A stretch of DNA of 8,823 nt, from positions 1-8,823 of the forward strand of contig JAUXUZ010000008.1 of assembly GCA_030680655.1 (NCBI GenBank), read 5' to 3'. The position numbers and the translations under genes are program-made. This document shows positions 5,678-8,823 of the stretch, piece by piece (positions within the stretch are counted from its first letter, which is position 1; every line of letters starts with the position of its first letter). The DNA is from Phycisphaerales bacterium (GTDB taxonomy: Bacteria > Planctomycetota > Phycisphaerae > Phycisphaerales > UBA1924). A model generated the notes under the pieces. That model did not search any database and was not told where the DNA came from. It saw only the letters and a program-made list of their open reading frames with translations.

Positions 5678-6106
5678 ATGCGCACGCTCAATTCCTCAAT
5701 CTCCCCCCTCGCCACACTCGCCCTCCCCGCCCTGCTCGCGCTCACCGCCTGCGCCGGCGGCGAGCGTGACATCGTCAACGGCCCGGTCTATCCGACCTCC
5801 CCCCAGGGTTCGGTCGTCAACATCCAGGTGCTCCGCGACGGCACCACCGCCACGCTCACCAACACCACCGTGCAGACCTTCACGGGCGCCCGCCTCTGGG
5901 CCAACCAGTGGTACTCGCTCCCGCTGACGAGCCTCAAGCCGGGTGAGACGATCACCGTTGACCTGGCACAGTTCAAGGACCGCTATGGCAACCCATTCCG
6001 CGCTGGCGGGTTCTGGGCCGTTGACAACCCCGAGAAGCTCGTGCTCATGCAGATCGAGCAGGGCGACAAGCTGACGGGCCTGGTCGTGATCGGGCAGGCC
6101 GAGTGA
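5678..6106 (+). CDS. Small putative lipoprotein of unknown function
   Basis: 142 residues. The N-terminus is a lipoprotein signal: MRTLNS, a hydrophobic stretch ISPLATLALPALLAL, then the lipobox LTAC with Cys25 followed by AGG, so the mature protein should be lipid-anchored. The rest (about 45-142) alternates hydrophobic and polar residues like a small beta-sandwich: VVNIQVLRDGTTATLTNTT, then GARLWANQWYSLPLTSLKPGETITVDL and an aromatic-rich GGFWAVDN segment. The ARLWxNQWYS and LKPGETITVDLAQFKDRYGNPFRAGGF stretches look conserved, but I cannot name a family. The start at 5678 is chosen over the in-frame ATG at 5624 because it gives a proper signal peptide and has TATCAT 6 nt upstream; the longer form would begin inside dus. 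It is divergent from dus and followed 67 bp later by the deacetylase gene, which has its own promoter candidate. Confidence 0.8.
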   Translation: MRTLNSSISPLATLALPALLALTACAGGERDIVNGPVYPTSPQGSVVNIQVLRDGTTATLTNTTVQTFTGARLWANQWYSLPLTSLKPGETITVDLAQFKDRYGNPFRAGGFWAVDNPEKLVLMQIEQGDKLTGLVVIGQAE

Positions 6107-6116
6107 TCCGCCCGCG

Positions 6117-6139
6117 GGCCGCGTGAATCCCGCGCGGCC
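6117..6139 (+). terminator. GC-rich hairpin after the lipoprotein gene, candidate terminator
   Basis: GGCCGCG (6117-6123) pairs perfectly with CGCGGCC (6133-6139) around a 9-nt loop, 10 nt after the stop codon. No T-run follows. It separates the lipoprotein gene from the deacetylase promoter. Confidence 0.4.
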
Positions 6140-6162
6140 GCTGCGTTGACACCCGGCGAACG

Positions 6163-6168
6163 TACCCT
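6163..6168 (+). promoter_or_regulatory. Candidate -10 element (TACCCT) of the leaderless deacetylase gene
   Basis: TACCCT ends 5 nt before the ATG at 6174, the same hexamer as before mgtE. A TTGACA lies at 6146-6151, but only 11 bp upstream, too close for a normal -35. Either it is chance or the spacing is unusual. Confidence 0.55.
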
Positions 6169-6173
6169 CTCCC

Positions 6174-6917
6174 ATGCCCAACATCCTCGTCGTCGGCCCT
6201 CATCCTGACGATCAAGAGCTCGGCATGGGCGGGACGATCGCGCTGCTCGCCGATCAAGGGCACAACGTGCTCCTCCTGGACATCACCGACGGCGAGCCCA
6301 CCCCCCGCGGCAGTCGCGACGTGCGCCTCAAAGAGGCCGCCGAAGCCGCCCGCGCGCTCTCGCCGCCGGCACCCTCGAACCCGGTCCGCCGCCACCTGCT
6401 CGACCTCCCCAACCGTCTGGTCGAGCACACCCTCGAGAACCGGCACAAGGTCGCCGGCGTCATCCGCGCGCACCAGGCCTCCATCGTCTTTGTGCCCTAT
6501 TTCGAAGACGCCCACCCCGACCACCTCGCCGTCACCCGCATCACCGAGGACGCCCGCTTCGACGCCAAGCTCACCAAGCTGGCGATGCCCGGCGACAACG
6601 GCGCCCCGCCGCTCTACCCCACGTGGCTCTTCTATTACTACGCCACCCACCTGCGCATCGTGCCGCAGCCCTCGTTCATCATTGATACTTCCGCCTTCGC
6701 GCAGAAGAAGCAGGCCGCCGTCGCCGCCTACCGCTCCCAGTTCGCCGACCACCCCCCCAACCAGGCCGTCCCCGCGATGATCGCCGCGCAGGACGCCTAC
6801 TTCGGCTCGCGCATCAAGGCCGCCGCCGGCGAGTGCTTCTTCACCCGCGAACCCATCGGCCTCACCGGCCTCGGCTCGCTGTTTGTGCCTTCGGCCACCC
6901 CCAGAACAACCCACTGA
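6174..6917 (+). CDS. PIG-L/LmbE-family zinc deacetylase, BshB1-like
   Basis: 247 residues, family-typical length. Zn-dependent N-deacetylase fold of the PIG-L/LmbE family. The signature PHPDDQELGMGGT (9-21) supplies His10 and Asp13 as zinc ligands and Asp12 as the likely general base; AHPDH (113-117) supplies the third ligand, His114. The pattern DITDGEPTPRGSRDVRLKEAAEAA (36-59), YRSQF (186-190), the late Arg213 and GECFF (219-223) resembles BshB1, which deacetylates GlcNAc-malate in bacillithiol synthesis. Neither bshA nor bshC is in this window, so a bacillithiol role is inference; other amino-sugar conjugates are possible substrates. Cytosolic, no signal peptide. The start fits the family N-terminus and has TACCCT 5 nt upstream. 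The ROK kinase gene follows on the same strand after 146 bp of repeats; co-transcription is possible. Confidence 0.9.
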   Translation: MPNILVVGPHPDDQELGMGGTIALLADQGHNVLLLDITDGEPTPRGSRDVRLKEAAEAARALSPPAPSNPVRRHLLDLPNRLVEHTLENRHKVAGVIRAHQASIVFVPYFEDAHPDHLAVTRITEDARFDAKLTKLAMPGDNGAPPLYPTWLFYYYATHLRIVPQPSFIIDTSAFAQKKQAAVAAYRSQFADHPPNQAVPAMIAAQDAYFGSRIKAAAGECFFTREPIGLTGLGSLFVPSATPRTTH

Positions 6918-6978
6918 CGCCACGCAAGTCACCACCTCCGATAACCGAAACACCCCTTGTCCTCCACTCTGCCTCCCG

Positions 6979-7060
6979 CTCCGCGTCCTCCGCGCTTCTC
7001 CGCTTCTCCGCGTTCCTTCTTCTCTTCATTCCGCAATCCGACATCCGCAATCCGAGATTC
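6979..7060. repeat. Intergenic repeats between the deacetylase and ROK kinase genes
   Basis: Four imperfect direct copies of CTCCGCG(C)TT occupy 6979-7015, then a pyrimidine run (to about 7027), then a 14-bp direct repeat with CCGCAATCCGA at 7031-7041 and 7045-7055. It ends 3 bp before the ROK start codon. From general familiarity both motifs resemble dispersed intergenic repeats of planctomycetes and relatives. The remaining gap (6918-6978) shows nothing clear, and I find neither a Shine-Dalgarno nor a TAnnnT at the usual distance from the ATG. Confidence 0.6.
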
Positions 7061-7063
7061 CAC

Positions 7064-8026
7064 ATGACCACCCGTCCCGTCATCGGCATCGACCTCGGCG
7101 GCACCAACATGCAGATCGGTGTCGTTGACGCCAAGGGCAAGGTCATCGGCCGCGCCAAGAAGAAGACCAAGGCCGCCGAGGGCTTCAAGGCCGTCGTCGC
7201 GCGCATGGCCGAGGGTGTCGCCGACGCGTGCAAGGACGCGGGCATCACCGTCCGCGGCGTCTCTGCGATCGGCATCGGCGCCGCCGGAGCGGTCGACCCG
7301 AAGACCGGCGTCATCCTCCAAGCCCCGAACCTGCGTTGGACCAACGCGCCGCTCGCACGCACGCTCGCCGCCGCCACCGGCCGCCCCGTCTACGTCACCA
7401 ACGACGTGCGCGCCGCCGTGATCGGCGAGCACACCCACGGCGCGGGCAAGGGCTCAACGCACATGATGGCCGTCTGGCTCGGCACCGGCATCGGCGGCGG
7501 GCTCATCCTCAACAACAAGGTCTACCCCGGCTTCTTCAACACCGCCGGTGAGATCGGGCACATGTCGCTCCTGCCGGGGTCGCCCCCGGGGCACCGCACC
7601 TTCGAGCACAACTGCTCGCGCTCCGCCGTCGCCGAGCGGATCATCAAGCTGATCAAGGGGGGCCGCCCCAGCCTCGTCACCCGCCTCACCGAGGGCGACC
7701 TCTCCGAGGTGAAGGCCCGCGTGATCGCCGACGCCTACCGCGGCAACGACCCGCTCGTCCGCGAGATCGTCAACGACGCCGCCCACTTCATCGGCATCGC
7801 CATCGCCTCGATCAACAGCGCCGTCAGCCTCCAGCGCGTCGTCCTGGGGGGCGGCCTCACCGAGGCGATCGGCGAGCCGCTGGTCCGCCTCGTGCGTGCT
7901 TCCCACAACGCCGCCGTCTACCCCCACATCCTCCGCAAGACCGAGATCGTCAAAACCAAGCTCGAAGACGACGCTGGCGTCATCGGCGGGGCCGTCTTCG
8001 CCCAAAGAAAAGGCAAGATCGACTGA
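7064..8026 (+). CDS. ROK-family sugar kinase, glucokinase-like, lacking the usual zinc cysteines
   Basis: 320 residues, the normal ROK length. ATP-dependent phosphorylation of a hexose or amino sugar in the cytosol. The ASKHA fold is clear: phosphate-1 motif IDLGGTN (9-15), IGIGAAGAVDPKTG (69-82), VTNDVRAA with catalytic base Asp114, phosphate-2 loop LGTGIGGGL (139-147), sugar-binding GEIGH with Glu163 and His166, and the adenosine motif VVLGGGLTEA (259-268). The zinc motif CxCGxxGCxE that normally follows GExGH in ROK kinases is absent: residues 169-190 read LPGSPPGHRTFEHNCSRSAVA, with a single Cys184 at a non-matching position. Substrate cannot be assigned; glucose or an N-acetyl-hexosamine are the usual options, and ROK repressors are excluded because there is no helix-turn-helix N-terminus. 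The start at 7064 is chosen because the N-terminus aligns at once; the frame upstream (6833-7063) is repeat and the end of the previous gene. Confidence 0.92.
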   Translation: MTTRPVIGIDLGGTNMQIGVVDAKGKVIGRAKKKTKAAEGFKAVVARMAEGVADACKDAGITVRGVSAIGIGAAGAVDPKTGVILQAPNLRWTNAPLARTLAAATGRPVYVTNDVRAAVIGEHTHGAGKGSTHMMAVWLGTGIGGGLILNNKVYPGFFNTAGEIGHMSLLPGSPPGHRTFEHNCSRSAVAERIIKLIKGGRPSLVTRLTEGDLSEVKARVIADAYRGNDPLVREIVNDAAHFIGIAIASINSAVSLQRVVLGGGLTEAIGEPLVRLVRASHNAAVYPHILRKTEIVKTKLEDDAGVIGGAVFAQRKGKID

Positions 8027-8038
8027 TCGCACCACGAG

Positions 8039-8058
8039 CCCTGTGCGCAAGCACAGGG
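8039..8058 (+). terminator. Perfect 8-bp hairpin with GCAA tetraloop after the ROK gene
   Basis: CCCTGTGC (8039-8046) and GCACAGGG (8051-8058) pair perfectly around GCAA, a GNRA tetraloop, starting 12 nt after the stop codon. It is the most stable hairpin of the window. No T-run follows, so it may be a 3' end protector, a REP-like dispersed palindrome or a non-canonical terminator. Confidence 0.5.
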
Positions 8059-8106
8059 ACGATCAACCCGCTGCATCCTCACAGCACCCATGCGCCACGC
8101 ACGTCC

Positions 8107-8129
8107 CCGCGCTTCCGCCCGGAGCGCGG
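8107..8129 (-). terminator. Hairpin after the right-end gene, candidate terminator
   Basis: CCGCGCT (8107-8113) and AGCGCGG (8123-8129) pair perfectly with a 9-nt loop, 6 nt beyond the stop of the minus-strand gene. It lacks a T-run. Together with the hairpin at 8039-8058 it gives each of the two convergent genes its own 3' structure. Confidence 0.35.
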
Positions 8130-8135
8130 TGCCTC

Positions 8136-8823
8136 TCATCTCACCACCTCCCGCAGCGGCACTTCGAAGTTCACTTTCCAGTATCGCACGCACTCAAACG
8201 GGCACAACGCCATCTCGATGTCCGCGCTGAACCTGACGGTCGCCCCCATTGCGAGATAGTGGCTCAGCGCCTGCGGCGAATCGCCGTTCTCAAGCGGGGC
8301 GACGGAGGCCATGAGAAACTGCACGTGCACCGGCCGGGCGTTCATCGGTTCCTCGTTGGACTGGTACCAACGCCCCCGTGCGACCACAACGCCGTCGACT
8401 CGCAGTTCGACCCGGCATCCCACCACCTCGCCGGCGTGGGCCGGGGGCAACTCCCTGACCGAGAGCGCAAGCCGGTCGGTCGTCGGCAGCACGAAGATGC
8501 GCGGCGATAAGCACGATAGGAAGGCCTCGCCAGAAACCTCGACCGGTCGCATCATCTCGTCGATCGACTCGACCAGCCGCACCCGGCCCAGCCCCGTCAA
8601 TCGCGACCAGCTCTTGCGCGACGGCGCAGTCCACATCAGGTCTACATCGCCCCCCGGCAGCACAGACCTCGGATCAACCAGCACCTTAGACGGCTGCCAC
8701 CAGTTCTCGTGAGACTGTGGGTAGAAGGAAAGGTCGGCGTCGTTCTTCGTGACCCTGGCCGGCGTCAGCGTGAGTCCGCCGCCTCGCTTCACAGCGCTGC
8801 CGGATGCCGCGAAGCTGCTGCAC
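8136..8823 (-). CDS. Unknown protein, probable lipoprotein, 5' end cut by window edge
   Basis: I do not recognise this protein. The frame is open to the window edge. A GTG at 8792 would give 218 residues, but the codons before it (8822-8793) read CSSFAASGSAV, which looks like a lipobox Cys followed by a Ser-rich linker, so the true start probably lies just outside with the signal peptide. The mature part has about 228 visible residues: an aromatic segment FYPQSHENWWQPSKVLVDP, a beta-rich middle with LRVDGVVVARGRWYQSNEEP, and an end with two Cys (MALCPFECVRYWKVNFEVPL). No catalytic or binding motif is evident and I see no transmembrane segment. By composition it suits a cell-envelope protein. 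Convergent with the ROK kinase gene, 109 bp apart. Confidence 0.6.
   Translation of the reverse strand, partial: CSSFAASGSAVKRGGGLTLTPARVTKNDADLSFYPQSHENWWQPSKVLVDPRSVLPGGDVDLMWTAPSRKSWSRLTGLGRVRLVESIDEMMRPVEVSGEAFLSCLSPRIFVLPTTDRLALSVRELPPAHAGEVVGCRVELRVDGVVVARGRWYQSNEEPMNARPVHVQFLMASVAPLENGDSPQALSHYLAMGATVRFSADIEMALCPFECVRYWKVNFEVPLREVVR

Noticed and set aside
6146..6151. TTGACA as a -35 for the deacetylase gene
   Set aside because: The spacer to TACCCT is 11 bp instead of 16-18, and nothing like a -10 lies at 17 bp; probably chance.
6833..7063. 77-codon N-terminal extension of the ROK kinase
   Set aside because: It overlaps the deacetylase gene and translates the intergenic repeats; the kinase aligns from 7064.

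Overview
The window is a GC-rich (roughly two-thirds G+C by eye) bacterial chromosome segment with ordinary housekeeping content. The closest match I can suggest is Planctomycetota, probably class Phycisphaerae. This rests on the class II DAHP synthase, short palindromic repeats of the GCAGGTTTCCAACCTGC type, CTCCGCG/CCGCAATCCGA repeats between genes, and starts without Shine-Dalgarno sites. It is an inference from style, not a database result.

Layout. 1-1143 (+) is the 3' four-fifths of a class II DAHP synthase (shikimate pathway); the window opens exactly on its metal-ligand Cys codon. A structured 155-nt gap leads to a small PilZ (cyclic-di-GMP receptor) gene at 1299-1655 (+), the only gene here with a clear Shine-Dalgarno. 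mgtE (1734-3374, +) encodes a Mg2+ channel/transporter with an unusual soluble C-terminal tail. It converges, with 2 bp between stops, on a minus-strand pair: dus (tRNA-dihydrouridine synthase, 5643-4171) followed by tpiA (4132-3377). dus carries an approximately 107-residue insertion, part of which is made of translated palindromic repeats. Divergent from dus, across 34 bp, is a small lipoprotein gene (5678-6106, +). A BshB1/PIG-L-type deacetylase (6174-6917, +) and, after a repeat-filled gap, a ROK-family sugar kinase (7064-8026, +) follow. A minus-strand gene of unknown function, probably a lipoprotein cut by the right edge, runs 8823-8136.

How it works together. There is no single pathway: the genes cover aromatic amino-acid synthesis, c-di-GMP signalling, Mg2+ uptake, glycolysis, tRNA modification and sugar/amino-sugar metabolism. 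The unifying feature is regulatory. Five of the seven starts visible in the window (mgtE, tpiA, dus, the lipoprotein and the deacetylase) have a TAnnnT hexamer 5-7 nt before the start codon and no Shine-Dalgarno, the layout expected of leaderless mRNAs each driven by its own promoter. The exceptions are the PilZ gene, which has a Shine-Dalgarno and a leader that can fold over it, and the ROK gene, whose upstream region is filled with repeats.

I see no mobile element with a transposase, no CRISPR array, no tRNA or rRNA, and no defence system. The most interesting items are the in-frame palindromic repeats inside dus, the leaderless -10 pattern, and the switch-like leader of the PilZ gene.
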